Below are positions 1-6,990 of a stretch of DNA of 25,212 nt, in pieces; position 1 is the first letter of the stretch, and each line of letters starts with the position of its first letter. The notes under the pieces are model-generated. The model saw only the letters and a program-made list of their open reading frames with translations, ran no database searches and was not told the origin of the DNA. The DNA is from a bacterium. GTDB taxonomy: Bacteria > UBP18 > UBA7526. Both the position numbers and the translations under genes were made by a program. The stretch lies in NCBI GenBank assembly GCA_030615855.1, contig JAUWYL010000020.1, forward strand, positions 1 through 25,212. Reading direction: 5' to 3'.

Positions 1-1077
1 GCTTGATAGTATCACCAGACCAACCGAGAGACCAACGATGGTCAAGACCTTCTTGATGGTCACCCAGGGTATGGTCTTTCTGAAGAGACTGACCTCCCTC
101 TTTCCCCGAAACATGGCAAGTAAACTGGTTAAGAAGACGCAGAAGGTGCTGGTCTTTACCCCTCCTCCTGTGGAACCGGGCGAAGCACCAATAAACATCA
201 AGATCATTAATAGGAAGAGGCTTGCCCCTCTCATCTGGCTAACAGGTAAGGTATTGAAGCCTGCTGTCCGGGGAGTAATGGCCTGGAAGGCAGCCCCCAG
301 TATCTTTCCTCCTACAGGGAGAGTACTTAGAGTATTATTCCCCTCCAGGAGGAAGATGAGAGGAATAGCTATGACAATGAGAAAGAAGGTGGTGGATAAG
401 ACTACCTTAGTATGAAGGCTCAAGGCTCCCTTTCCTTTGGGGCGATATCTCTTCAGATTGGATAGAATAGTAAACCCCAATCCACCGAGAATGATCAAGG
501 AAAGCATTATGATATTTATTGCGGGATCGCTTCTATAACCCACCAGGCTATCTCTAAAGAGGGAGAACCCAGCGTTGCAGAAGCCAGAGATGGCATGAAA
601 TATAGCGCAGTATCCAGGATAACTAATACCTGTCCCTCTCCACCTCAGATAGAAGAATATGGCTCCCAATCCCTCGATGCTCAGGGTCAGGATAATGACA
701 TACTTTAAGAGAACCCTTATTCCCCCTAATGTGGAGTGCTTCAATGCCTCCTGAACGACCATCCTCTCCCGCAGAGAAATCCTCTTCCCGATCATGAGGC
801 CAAATAATGTGGCCATGGTCATGATCCCCAATCCGCCAAGCTGAATGAGCACCAGGATGACCAGTTGGCCAAATAGAGAGAAGTAAGTTCCCGTATCGAC
901 CACTTTCAGACCCGTGACACAGGTGGCACTGGTTGCAGTAAATAGGGCATCGACAAAGGGAAGCCTCTGGCCATTGGCCGTGCTTAGAGGTAGGGAGAGG
1001 AGAATGGTCCCTATGGTAATAGCGAATAGAAAGCCCAGGGCAAGGATCTGGGCAGGATTCAGTCTGGCCTTCGCCAT
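1..1077 (-). CDS. KtrB/TrkH-family potassium uptake channel subunit, C-terminus cut by window edge
   Basis: Integral membrane K+ translocating subunit of a Ktr/Trk system, which normally works with a cytosolic RCK partner (KtrA/TrkA); no partner is in the window. My reading of the minus strand from the ATG at 1077 is open for 359 codons to the edge. The four selectivity-filter regions of the family are visible: TSATCVTGL (about residues 49-57), ISGFCNAGF (about 163-171), ITPRTAGFNT (about 261-270) and ASPGSTGGGVKT (about 295-306). The N-terminus resembles KtrB/NtpJ more than E. coli TrkH. Family members have about 440-490 residues, so only the last segment is missing. A GGAG Shine-Dalgarno sequence sits just upstream. 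A different reading frame over 623-1081 is a shadow. The gene lies downstream of rplT on the same strand but is separated by 248 bp of repeats, so co-transcription is doubtful. Confidence 0.93.
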   Translation of the reverse strand, partial: MAKARLNPAQILALGFLFAITIGTILLSLPLSTANGQRLPFVDALFTATSATCVTGLKVVDTGTYFSLFGQLVILVLIQLGGLGIMTMATLFGLMIGKRISLRERMVVQEALKHSTLGGIRVLLKYVIILTLSIEGLGAIFFYLRWRGTGISYPGYCAIFHAISGFCNAGFSLFRDSLVGYRSDPAINIIMLSLIILGGLGFTILSNLKRYRPKGKGALSLHTKVVLSTTFFLIVIAIPLIFLLEGNNTLSTLPVGGKILGAAFQAITPRTAGFNTLPVSQMRGASLFLLMILMFIGASPGSTGGGVKTSTFCVFLTSLLAMFRGKREVSLFRKTIPWVTIKKVLTIVGLSVGLVILSS

Positions 1078-1325
1078 TCACTCTCCTTTGTCCCGCTATA
1101 GCGGGATCCCGCTGCTTCTGCTACTCTGTGTAGCATCTTGCGGGGCAACCGCCAAACGAAGTAGCTAGATTAGGAAACTAGACGGATTAGTTGGATTACA
1201 TTCTATCAAATCCAACTATTTTAAGGCATCGGAACTTCAATAAGTAAAACAAGGTTCTGACGAAGTCAGGTTCTTATTTTACTATTCCACCTAATATACT
1301 AAATTAGTCCAACCAATCTGGCGCC
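1078..1325. other. Repeat-bearing intergenic region rplT/ktrB-like gene
   Basis: No gene seen. It holds a perfect inverted repeat CCCGCTATAGCGGG (1093-1106), an inverted pair TAGTTGGATT/AATCCAACTA (about 1189-1219) and the 62-nt dispersed element at 1219-1280. Read on the minus strand, the inner CTGACTTCGTCAG hairpin and surrounding AGTAAAA/TTTTACT could act as a terminator for the rplT operon, but there is no clean U-run directly after a GC stem. Confidence 0.6.
1219..1280 (-). repeat. 62-nt dispersed hairpin repeat, copy A
   Basis: On the minus strand this begins AAAATAAGAACC, runs through the hairpin CTGACTTCGTCAG, then GAACCTTGTTTT and CTTATTGAAGTTCCGAT, and ends TTAAAA. It matches 11484-11545 (plus strand) at 59 of 62 positions by my alignment. 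It carries no ORF. The compact hairpin core suggests a REP/MITE-like element or processed hairpin. Confidence 0.8.
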
Positions 1326-1688
1326 TTAGCGTTCAAGGGTATTCTTCTTAGCAATATCTACCAGTTGGGTGAAGGTCTCTGGGTCATTTATGGCTAAATC
1401 GGATAGGATCTTACGGTCGATGGCAATCTCTGCCTTTTTTAGTCCATTAATAAATCTATTATAACTTATTTCCTGGCTGCGGCAGGCAGCATTTATTCTT
1501 GAGATCCACAAGCGTCTGAAGTCCCTCTTTCTTCTCTTTCGATCTCGATAAGCATAGACCAGAGATCTGGTCACCGCCTCTTTTGCCGTTCTATAGAGTC
1601 TACTCTTTGCTCCGTAATACCCCTTTGCAGCCTTTAATATTCTCTTCTTCTTTCTCTTTCTTGCCGGGGCATACTTTGTTCTTACCAT
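1326..1688 (-). CDS. rplT: Large ribosomal subunit protein bL20
   Basis: 50S assembly protein that binds 23S rRNA; in many bacteria it also represses its own operon by binding the leader. The sequence has the bL20 signature: a basic N-terminal tail, then [23 protein letters not shown] and [14 protein letters not shown] place the start at the ATG at 1688 (MVRTKYAP), giving 120 residues, the usual length. It has GAGG six nt upstream, whereas an in-frame GTG at 1709 would add seven non-family residues. The Shine-Dalgarno lies in a GAGCGAAGCGAGG sequence that resembles the small CTCGCTTCGCTC-type repeats elsewhere in the window. Last gene of the infC-rpmI-rplT block. The usual downstream pheST pair is absent. 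Confidence 0.96.
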   Translation of the reverse strand: MVRTKYAPARKRKKKRILKAAKGYYGAKSRLYRTAKEAVTRSLVYAYRDRKRRKRDFRRLWISRINAACRSQEISYNRFINGLKKAEIAIDRKILSDLAINDPETFTQLVDIAKKNTLER

Positions 1689-1710
1689 CTTCTTCCTCGC
1701 TTCGCTCACA

Positions 1711-1774
1711 GTGATCGGTGATCAGTGATCGGTTAAATCTCTTTTACTGTTCACAGTTCACAGTTCACGGTTCA
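1711..1774. repeat. Two heptamer arrays between rpmI and rplT
   Basis: 1711-1731 is three copies of GTGATCR (period 7). 1747-1774 is four copies of CNGTTCA (period 7). They fill almost the whole gap between two ribosomal protein genes that are usually tightly spaced. Confidence 0.85.
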
Positions 1775-1794
1775 CACTTAAGTGCTTATAGCCC

Positions 1795-1992
1795 TTATCC
1801 GTAGGGAATTAATCTCCTGATATTTTTCACATCGGCCTTATGAATGAGACCCGATTTCTTAAGGCTTCTCTTTCTCTTGGCGCTCTTCTTAGTCAGGATA
1901 TGGCTCTTAAAGGCCTTCTTTCTCTTAATCTTCCCCTTCTTGGTTAACCTGAACCTCTTGGCTGCTCCTCTTTTGGTCTTTATCTTAGGCAT
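1795..1992 (-). CDS. rpmI: Large ribosomal subunit protein bL35
   Basis: Small basic 50S subunit protein. The 65-residue length and the motifs [20 protein letters not shown] and [13 protein letters not shown], with C-terminal NIRRLIPYG, are typical. The ATG at 1992 has GAGGT five nt upstream. It lies between infC and rplT in the canonical order. Confidence 0.97.
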   Translation of the reverse strand: MPKIKTKRGAAKRFRLTKKGKIKRKKAFKSHILTKKSAKRKRSLKKSGLIHKADVKNIRRLIPYG

Positions 1993-2015
1993 TCTAACCT
2001 CACTTTGTTCGGTTC

Positions 2016-2050
2016 GTTTACCGTTAACCGTTCACCGTGAACCGTAAACC
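2016..2050. repeat. Heptamer array GTNNACC x5 between infC and rpmI
   Basis: Five consecutive 7-bp units fit GTNNACC, and the middle two bases change in every copy. Outer and inner units are mutually complementary, so the array folds on itself. On its right it is followed by AAGTGCA-CAT-TGCACTT (2053-2069), a perfect 7-bp hairpin just past the infC stop codon. Confidence 0.9.
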
Positions 2051-2071
2051 AAAAGTGCACATTGCACTTCC

Positions 2072-2578
2072 CTATTTTGATTTAAGAACCATGGTCATGT
2101 TGTAGCCTGCTAATCTTGGGCTTATCTCCACTTCGGCAATCTCTTTTGTCTCTTCAATCAATCTATCAAGAAGGCGCCGGCCCAGCTCGGGATGGGATCT
2201 CTGTCTCCCTAGAAACATGATGGTTACTTTGACTTTATCTCCTCTTTCTAAGAATTTCACGGCAAGGCGTTTCTTTACCTGGTAATCATGCTCTCCAATC
2301 TTGATGCGCATCTTCACTTGTTTAATTTCATAGGTCTTCTGCCTCTTCCTCGCTTCTCGCAATTTTCTCTCTTGTTGGTATTTAAACTTTCCATAATCCA
2401 TTACCCGACAGACAGGGGGAGAAGCCTGGGGAGCGATTTCTATTAAGTCTAAAGCCTCTCTTCGGGCAATCTCCAGGGCCTTTCCTATATCCATAATTCC
2501 CAGCTGCTTACCCTCTTTACCAATCACCCTTACCTCTTTGGCCGAGATGGCCTCATTTACCCTCAACTCTTTTTTAAT
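2072..2578 (-). CDS. infC: Translation initiation factor IF-3, probable AUU start
   Basis: IF-3 binds the 30S subunit, blocks premature 50S joining and proofreads the start codon. The N-domain ([45 protein letters not shown]-like segment), the basic linker and the C-domain ending [11 protein letters not shown] are all present. I choose ATT at 2578 as start. It yields [11 protein letters not shown], the usual IF-3 N-terminus, and a strong GGAGGAGG lies 4-7 nt upstream. The nearest ordinary alternative is TTG at 2566, which is too far from that site. AUU is the known start of E. coli infC, where IF-3 represses its own translation by rejecting it. Length 168 residues with this start. Downstream of thrS, upstream of rpmI. 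Confidence 0.93.
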   Translation of the reverse strand: [168 protein letters not shown]

Positions 2579-2710
2579 CTTTCCTCCTCCTTACATTAAA
2601 AAATTTGGATGGCAGAAGCCATCCTTTTCATATCTAAACCCTACGCGCAGTCCTTTCATGAGGACGCGGTAAGGTGAGAAGCAGATAGCTTCCGCTTTAC
2701 TAAAATTTTA
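2579..2710 (-). promoter_or_regulatory. infC operon leader with stacked hairpins
   Basis: This is the 132 nt between the thrS stop and infC. Read on the minus strand it holds GCGGAAGC...GCTT...CCGC, then CGCGTCCT...AGGA...CGCG, then a GC hairpin with a U-run. The GAAGC/GCTTC segments of the first hairpin could also pair with the GGCTTCTGCC terminator stem, so alternative folds are possible. Such leaders upstream of infC-rpmI-rplT are known targets of bL20 autoregulation in Bacillus and E. coli. Whether this is one is inference. Confidence 0.55.
2598..2624 (-). terminator. Attenuator-like intrinsic terminator before infC
   Basis: On the minus strand, stem GGATGGC/GCCATCC (7 bp, loop TTCT) is followed by AAATTTTTT. 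It ends about 20 nt before the infC start, so full termination would silence infC-rpmI-rplT. That points to conditional attenuation rather than a simple end of the thrS transcript. Confidence 0.65.
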
Positions 2711-4429
2711 TCACTCTTTCTTTTTAATTGCAAGAGAAATTCTTCTGATGAATTTATCTATCTTTATCTCTCCCAAATCCTCTTCGCTTCTCAACCTCAA
2801 GGAGAGGGTATTATTCTTTACTTCTTTATCTCCGATAATGAGCATATAGGGGACCTTCTCTATCTGGGCCTCTCGGATCTTTTTGCCGATCTTCTCGTTC
2901 CGGCTGTCTAACTCCACCCTCAGATTCTCTTTTTCCAACCTCTCCTTTACTTTTGAAGCATACTTAATATGGCGGTCTGCTATAGGGAGTATCCTCACCT
3001 GAACTGGAGAAAGCCAGACAGGGAAGGCTCCTCCATAATGCTCAATCAAGACTCCTAAGAACCTCTCTATGCTTCCCAATAAGGCCCGATGAATCATGAC
3101 GCATCTGTGCTTCTTGCCGTCTCTTCCCGTATAGGTGAGGTCGAATTTCTCCGGGAAGTTGAAGTCTACCTGAATGGTAGAACACTGCCAGAGTCTCCCT
3201 AAGGCATCCGAGATCTGAATATCTATCTTCGGCCCGTAGAAGGCCCCCTCGCCAGGAGCAATCTCATATTCTAACTTACTTTCTTTTAGCGCTTCTTTTA
3301 ATGCCCTTGTAGCATGCTCCCAGTTTTTCTTACTTCCAATATAATCCTCTGGTCGGGTAGATAGAATGAGCTTATAACCAAAGCCAAAGGGCTGCAAGAT
3401 ATCTAAGGCAAAGGAGACCGCATCCTCTATTTCTTCCTTAAGTTGAGCCGGGGTACAGAAGATGTGGCCATCATCCTGGGTAAAGCCTCGGGCTCTCATC
3501 AGGCCATGCATTACTCCCGATCTTTCATGTCTGTAGACTGTTCCCAATTCAAAGTATCTTATAGGCAGGTCTTTATAACTTCTGGTCTTGCTCTTATAGA
3601 TCAGGACATGGCCCGGACAGTTCATGGGCCTTATGGCATACTCCTGCTTTTCTATCTTGAAGAAATACATTAATTCCCGATAGAAGTCATAGTGGCCGGA
3701 TCTCTTCCATAAGTCGATCTTATATATGTGAGGAGTAATGACCGATTGATAGCCTCTCTTTTTATGCTCCTCTTCTATAAAGTCCTCAATTATTCTTCTT
3801 AAGATAGCTCCCTTGGGATGGTAGATGATCAACCCTGCCCCAGCCTCATTATGGATGCTGAAGAGATCTAAAGATTTTCCTAATTTCCTGTGGTCCCTCT
3901 TCTTCGCCTCCTCAATATTCCGTAGATGTCTATCTAACTCTTCCTTACTAAAGAAAGCCGTGCCATATATCCTCTGGAGCATGGGATTGGTTTCTCTCCC
4001 CCTCCAGTAGGCGCCAGCAATAGAGGTGAGTTTAAAGACTTTTACTTCCCCGCTACTCTTCATATGGGGTCCTTTGCAGAGATCGACGAATTCTCCTGTA
4101 GCATAGAAACTTATTTTCTTTCCTTTGAGCCCTTTAAGAAGTTCTAACTTGAACCTCTCTTTATCCTTCTTTAATAACTTCTCTGCCTGACTTCCGGAAA
4201 GCATCCTCTTTTCGAAAGAAAGATCTTTATTTATTATCTCTCTCATCCTTTTCTCTATTCTCTTTAAATCCCCCGGAGTAAAGGGCTCTTTTTTTTCAAA
4301 GTCATAGTAGAAGCCGTCAGCAATTGCCGGGCCAATCCCCAACTTTACCTTGGGAAATAATTCTTTCACTGCTGCGGCCAAAATATGAGAAGTAGAATGT
4401 CTCAGAGTATCAAGGTTTCTTTTCGCCAT
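2711..4429 (-). CDS. thrS: Threonyl-tRNA synthetase lacking the N-terminal TGS domain
   Basis: Charges tRNA-Thr with threonine and hydrolyses Ser-tRNA-Thr. The protein is 572 residues, against about 640 for the common form, and begins directly at the editing domain. HSTSH (H11, H15) and CKGPH (C118, H122) form the intact editing site. The class II core follows: motif 2 around YRHERSG...RARGFTQDDGH, the zinc-site Cys in RPMNCPGH, motif 3 at HRALLGSIERF, and the anticodon-binding domain from WLSPVQVRILPI to the end. Start ATG 4429 has AGGAGC upstream. No in-frame upstream codons encode a TGS domain, because the preceding gene ends at 4467. Downstream of the FtsH-like gene and upstream of infC. 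Confidence 0.97.
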   Translation of the reverse strand: MAKRNLDTLRHSTSHILAAAVKELFPKVKLGIGPAIADGFYYDFEKKEPFTPGDLKRIEKRMREIINKDLSFEKRMLSGSQAEKLLKKDKERFKLELLKGLKGKKISFYATGEFVDLCKGPHMKSSGEVKVFKLTSIAGAYWRGRETNPMLQRIYGTAFFSKEELDRHLRNIEEAKKRDHRKLGKSLDLFSIHNEAGAGLIIYHPKGAILRRIIEDFIEEEHKKRGYQSVITPHIYKIDLWKRSGHYDFYRELMYFFKIEKQEYAIRPMNCPGHVLIYKSKTRSYKDLPIRYFELGTVYRHERSGVMHGLMRARGFTQDDGHIFCTPAQLKEEIEDAVSFALDILQPFGFGYKLILSTRPEDYIGSKKNWEHATRALKEALKESKLEYEIAPGEGAFYGPKIDIQISDALGRLWQCSTIQVDFNFPEKFDLTYTGRDGKKHRCVMIHRALLGSIERFLGVLIEHYGGAFPVWLSPVQVRILPIADRHIKYASKVKERLEKENLRVELDSRNEKIGKKIREAQIEKVPYMLIIGDKEVKNNTLSLRLRSEEDLGEIKIDKFIRRISLAIKKKE

Positions 4430-4466
4430 TTATTGCTCCTGGATAGTATATTTGTTATCCAGATTC

Positions 4467-4895
4467 TCATTTGCCTTCGAGTTTTTTGATTATTCTGTTA
4501 ACCTTCCTAGTTATTATTACAATACCAATCAGAATAATGATGGGAACAATAAACATGACAAAAAACATAACCAATCCCGGTCCCATCATAGGCCAACGAC
4601 TTCGTTCTTTCTCCTCTTCAATATTAACAGTAACCTTCTTCTCTTTAAGGAGTTCAATAAGGAGTGGATCATTGGCAGAATCGCTCTCATGATAACTATG
4701 GAATTGTTTTTTGTTGTCATTCTCAATATAAACACCTGTAATTCGAGAATATTTTCCCAAGTTTATAGATTCTACATTGCCTGCTTTTACCTTCTCGATT
4801 AATTCTTCATAGCGCAAATATTCTCCTTCCTCTGCTGATAAGAGAGTATAAGGAGTTAGAAGTAAAAGTGTCAAGACTATAAGAGTCACTTTCAT
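4467..4895 (-). CDS. Stand-alone FtsH N-terminal (extracytoplasmic) domain-like membrane protein
   Basis: 142 residues. Residues 1-20 are a signal/first membrane segment, and residues about 25-97 form an extracytoplasmic domain. Its pattern (YEELIEKVKAGNVESINLG, RITGVYIENDNKKQF, DPLLIELLKEKKVTVNIEE) is that of the FtsH N-terminal domain. Residues about 104-130 are a second membrane helix, and the protein stops after a short basic tail, RKVNRIIKKLEGK. Topology equals that of FtsH up to the point where the AAA+ ATPase and zinc protease would begin, but neither is present. A perfect AGGAGGT lies five nt upstream of the ATG, so it looks like a real gene rather than a remnant. Function is unknown. 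A modulator of FtsH hexamers is a guess. It sits between the tRNA cluster and thrS. Confidence 0.75.
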   Translation of the reverse strand: MKVTLIVLTLLLLTPYTLLSAEEGEYLRYEELIEKVKAGNVESINLGKYSRITGVYIENDNKKQFHSYHESDSANDPLLIELLKEKKVTVNIEEEKERSRWPMMGPGLVMFFVMFIVPIIILIGIVIITRKVNRIIKKLEGK

Positions 4896-4940
4896 GATTA
4901 CCTCCTTTGGAATTAATTTAAAACCTGTGATTATACAGAA

Positions 4941-5017
4941 TGGTGGGCGGTACTGGATTTGAACCAGTGACCTCCTGCGTGTCGAGCAGGCACTCTAACC
5001 AACTGAGCTAACCGCCC
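4941..5017 (-). tRNA. tRNA-Val (anticodon GAC)
   Basis: Cloverleaf on the minus strand: acceptor GGGCGGT/ACCGCCC, anticodon stem CCTGC/GCAGG, T-arm CTGG-TTCAAAT-CCAG, encoded CCA. The 7-nt loop TCGACAC gives anticodon GAC. Position 33 is C where U is almost universal. Last of five tRNAs. Confidence 0.92.
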
Positions 5018-5021
5018 ATAG

Positions 5022-5108
5022 TGCCGAGGGCCGGAGTCGAACCGGCACGCCCTTTAAAAGGACAAGGGATTTTAAGTCCCTTGCGTCTACCAATTCCGCC
5101 ACCCCGGC
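5022..5108 (-). tRNA. tRNA-Leu (anticodon UAA)
   Basis: Long variable arm, class II. Acceptor GCCGGGG/CCTCGGC, anticodon stem AGGGA/TCCCT with loop CTTAAAA giving TAA. The bases after discriminator A are not CCA, so CCA must be added enzymatically, unlike the other four tRNAs here. Confidence 0.94.
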
Positions 5109-5110
5109 AT

Positions 5111-5186
5111 TGGAGGCGCGGGTCGGACTCGAACCGACGAATCGCGGTTTTGCAGACCGCTCCCTTAGCCCCTTGGGTACCGCGCC
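5111..5186 (-). tRNA. tRNA-Cys (anticodon GCA)
   Basis: Acceptor GGCGCGG/CCGCGCC, anticodon stem GCGGT/ACCGC with loop CTGCAAA (GCA). The discriminator is U, the CysRS identity base, and CCA is encoded. Confidence 0.95.
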
Positions 5187-5190
5187 CTAT

Positions 5191-5266
5191 TGGAGCGGGC
5201 GATGGGTTTCGAACCCACGACCTCAACCTTGGCAAGGTTGCGTTCTACCAACTGAACTACGCCCGC
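5191..5266 (-). tRNA. tRNA-Gly (anticodon GCC)
   Basis: Acceptor GCGGGCG/CGCCCGC, anticodon stem CAACC/GGTTG with loop TTGCCAA (GCC), discriminator U, encoded CCA. Only 4 nt separate it from tRNA-Cys, so the cluster is processed from one transcript. Confidence 0.95.
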
Positions 5267-5274
5267 CTAACTAC

Positions 5275-5362
5275 AGTTCGGAGTACGCCCCGATTTCATC
5301 GGGGCTTGAGTTCGGAGTTAGGTGTATTGTTTTTCCAAACTCCGAACTATTAACTCCGAACT
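5275..5362. repeat. Inverted array AGTTCGGAGT between two tRNAs
   Basis: Two copies of AGTTCGGAGT (5275-5284, 5309-5318) face two copies of AACTCCGAACT (5338-5348, 5352-5362), with the perfect hairpin CCCCGATTTCATCGGGG (5288-5304) between. The whole can fold into a long stem separating tRNA-Leu(GAG) from the four-tRNA cluster. The CCGATTTCATCGG core also occurs at 11447-11459. Confidence 0.85.
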
Positions 5363-5377
5363 AAATTATCTGTGTTA

Positions 5378-5464
5378 TGGTGCGGACGAGAGGATTCGAA
5401 CCTCCACGAGATAACTCCCACTAGCCCCTCAAGCTAGCGCGTCTACCAATTCCGCCACGTCCGC
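5378..5464 (-). tRNA. tRNA-Leu (anticodon GAG)
   Basis: Class II with long variable arm. Acceptor GCGGACG/CGTCCGC, anticodon stem CTAGC/GCTAG, loop TTGAGGG (GAG), encoded CCA. It starts 22 nt after secG. The order secG then tRNA-Leu(GAG) is also found in E. coli (secG-leuU). Confidence 0.95.
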
Positions 5465-5486
5465 ATACCTTGTTGTCAGTCCAAAA

Positions 5487-5780
5487 TTATTTGCCCGCTG
5501 GAACCTCTTCTGGGATAGTCTCTACTGCCGGTTCCTTCTCCATGACAGAGACTCTCTTCTTGGAGGAGAGAACGGCTAAGGTCAGGGAGGTAATCATAAA
5601 GAGGATGGCCATGGTAGTGGTGAACCTAGTTAGAAAGGTTCCTGCTCGGCTGCCAAAGGCAGTCTCAGTTACTCCCCCAAAGGCTCCTCCCAAGCCTCCT
5701 CCTTTAGCCGACTGCATGAGGACAATGAGAATTAATAAGAGACTTGCTACGATATGGATTCCCAGAATTAGATTAGTCAT
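5487..5780 (-). CDS. secG: Protein-export membrane protein SecG
   Basis: Accessory subunit of the SecYEG translocon. The 97-residue protein has two membrane helices (about residues 3-22 and 53-70). Between them is the SecG signature LMQSAKGGGLGGAFGG followed by GSRAGTFLTRFT. A charged tail follows. Its ATG overlaps the pgk stop (ATGA), so it is translationally coupled to pgk. tpiA, which often lies between pgk and secG, is missing here. tRNA-Leu(GAG) begins 22 nt downstream. Confidence 0.95.
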   Translation of the reverse strand: MTNLILGIHIVASLLLILIVLMQSAKGGGLGGAFGGVTETAFGSRAGTFLTRFTTTMAILFMITSLTLAVLSSKKRVSVMEKEPAVETIPEEVPAGK

Positions 5781-6973
5781 CTTCCCCCCTTATTACTTAA
5801 AGCTACTACACCAGGAAGTTCTTTCCCTTCTAAGAATTCCAGAGAGGCTCCTCCACCAGTAGAGACATGGCTCATTCTATCCGTAAGACCTATCTTTGCG
5901 ATGGCTGCTACAGAATCCCCTCCCCCAACAATTGTGGTAGCCTTTGATTCTGCCAAGAGTTTAGCGATGGTAAATGTTCCCTTACTGAAAGGTTCGATCT
6001 CAAATATCCCCAGGGGGCCATTCCACAAGACAGTCCTTCCCTTATTTATGGCATGGCCGAACTTAGCAATGGTGGCTGGTCCGATGTCCACCGCCTGCCA
6101 GTCAGGAGGAATACCCAGGCGCTGAACGACCTTCACCTTAGCATCGGCTGCTACCCTGTCTGCTACCACATGGTCAATGGGAAGAAGAATGGGAATCCCC
6201 TTTCTTATGGCCTCGATCAGTATCTCCTTGGCAAGTTCTATCTTGTCCTCCTCTACTAATGACCTACCGATCTCTACCCCTCTGGCCTTAAAGAAGGTAT
6301 AGGCCATCCCTCCCCCAAAGATGAAGATGTCTGCCTTACCAAAAAGGTTCTTAATTACCCCGATCTTCGTCGATACCTTTGCCCCCCCTAGGATAACTAT
6401 GAAAGGCCTCTCAGGATTGGAGAGAACTTTTCCTAAATACTCAATCTCCTTCTTCAATAGATAGCCACAGGCAGAAGGAAGGAATTTAGTCACGCCTACG
6501 GTTGAGGCATGGGCTCGATGGGCGGTGCCAAAGGCATCGTTGATAAAGAAATCTGCCAGGCTGGCTAACTGCTTTGCAAATTCTGGGTCGTTTTCTTCTT
6601 CTTCTTTGTGAAATCTAAGGTTTTCTAAGAGTATTACCTCGCCCTCTCTCAATTCGGAGACTGCTTCCTTTACCTCTCCTCCAACGCAGTCATCGAGCTT
6701 CCTTATCCTCCTTTTAAGCAGTTCTTCCAATCTCTCTGCTACCGGAGTCAGGCGAAGCTCTTCTTTTATCTTTCCTTTCGGCCGCCCAAGATGGGAGATG
6801 AGAATGGCTTTCCCTCCCTGTTTCAGGACTCTCCTTATGCTTGGAAGGGAGGCCCTGATGCGGGTATCATCCGTGACCTTCCCCTTATCTAGGGGAACGT
6901 TGAAGTCCACCCGGATAAGGACTCTCTTGCCCTTTAAATCCAGATCATCGATGCTTAATTTATCCATTCTCAT
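5777..6973 (-). CDS. pgk: Phosphoglycerate kinase
   Basis: Transfers phosphate between 1,3-bisphosphoglycerate and ADP in glycolysis/gluconeogenesis. 398 residues, normal length. The N-domain substrate motifs RVDFNVPLD and ISHLGRPKG, the segment DAFGTAHRAHAST, GGAKVSTKIGV, the hinge WNGPLGIFE and the nucleotide loop GGGDSVAAI with STGGGASLEFLEGK are all seen. Two ATGs compete, at 6973 and 6967. Both have a purine-rich site (GGAG or GAGG), so the start is uncertain by two residues. Separated from gap by 163 bp of octamer arrays, and overlaps secG by 4 nt. Confidence 0.97.
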   Translation of the reverse strand: MRMDKLSIDDLDLKGKRVLIRVDFNVPLDKGKVTDDTRIRASLPSIRRVLKQGGKAILISHLGRPKGKIKEELRLTPVAERLEELLKRRIRKLDDCVGGEVKEAVSELREGEVILLENLRFHKEEEENDPEFAKQLASLADFFINDAFGTAHRAHASTVGVTKFLPSACGYLLKKEIEYLGKVLSNPERPFIVILGGAKVSTKIGVIKNLFGKADIFIFGGGMAYTFFKARGVEIGRSLVEEDKIELAKEILIEAIRKGIPILLPIDHVVADRVAADAKVKVVQRLGIPPDWQAVDIGPATIAKFGHAINKGRTVLWNGPLGIFEIEPFSKGTFTIAKLLAESKATTIVGGGDSVAAIAKIGLTDRMSHVSTGGGASLEFLEGKELPGVVALSNKGGR

Positions 6974-6990
6974 CCTCGCTCCACCCTAAC

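Noticed and set aside
623-1081. 152-codon frame on the minus strand
   Set aside because: Out-of-frame shadow of the KtrB/TrkH-like gene, whose true frame starts at 1077 and shows all four filter motifs.
1689-1709. GTG start extending bL20 by seven residues
   Set aside because: The ATG at 1688 gives the normal N-terminus and is preceded by GAGG.
4930-4935. TATAAT as -10 box for the FtsH-like gene
   Set aside because: No -35 match at 16-18 nt upstream, where sequence belongs to tRNA-Val; read-through from the tRNA operon is simpler.
5021-5364. Open frames of 75-110 codons across the tRNA cluster
   Set aside because: They are translations through tRNA genes, giving the familiar spurious tRNA-derived proteins.
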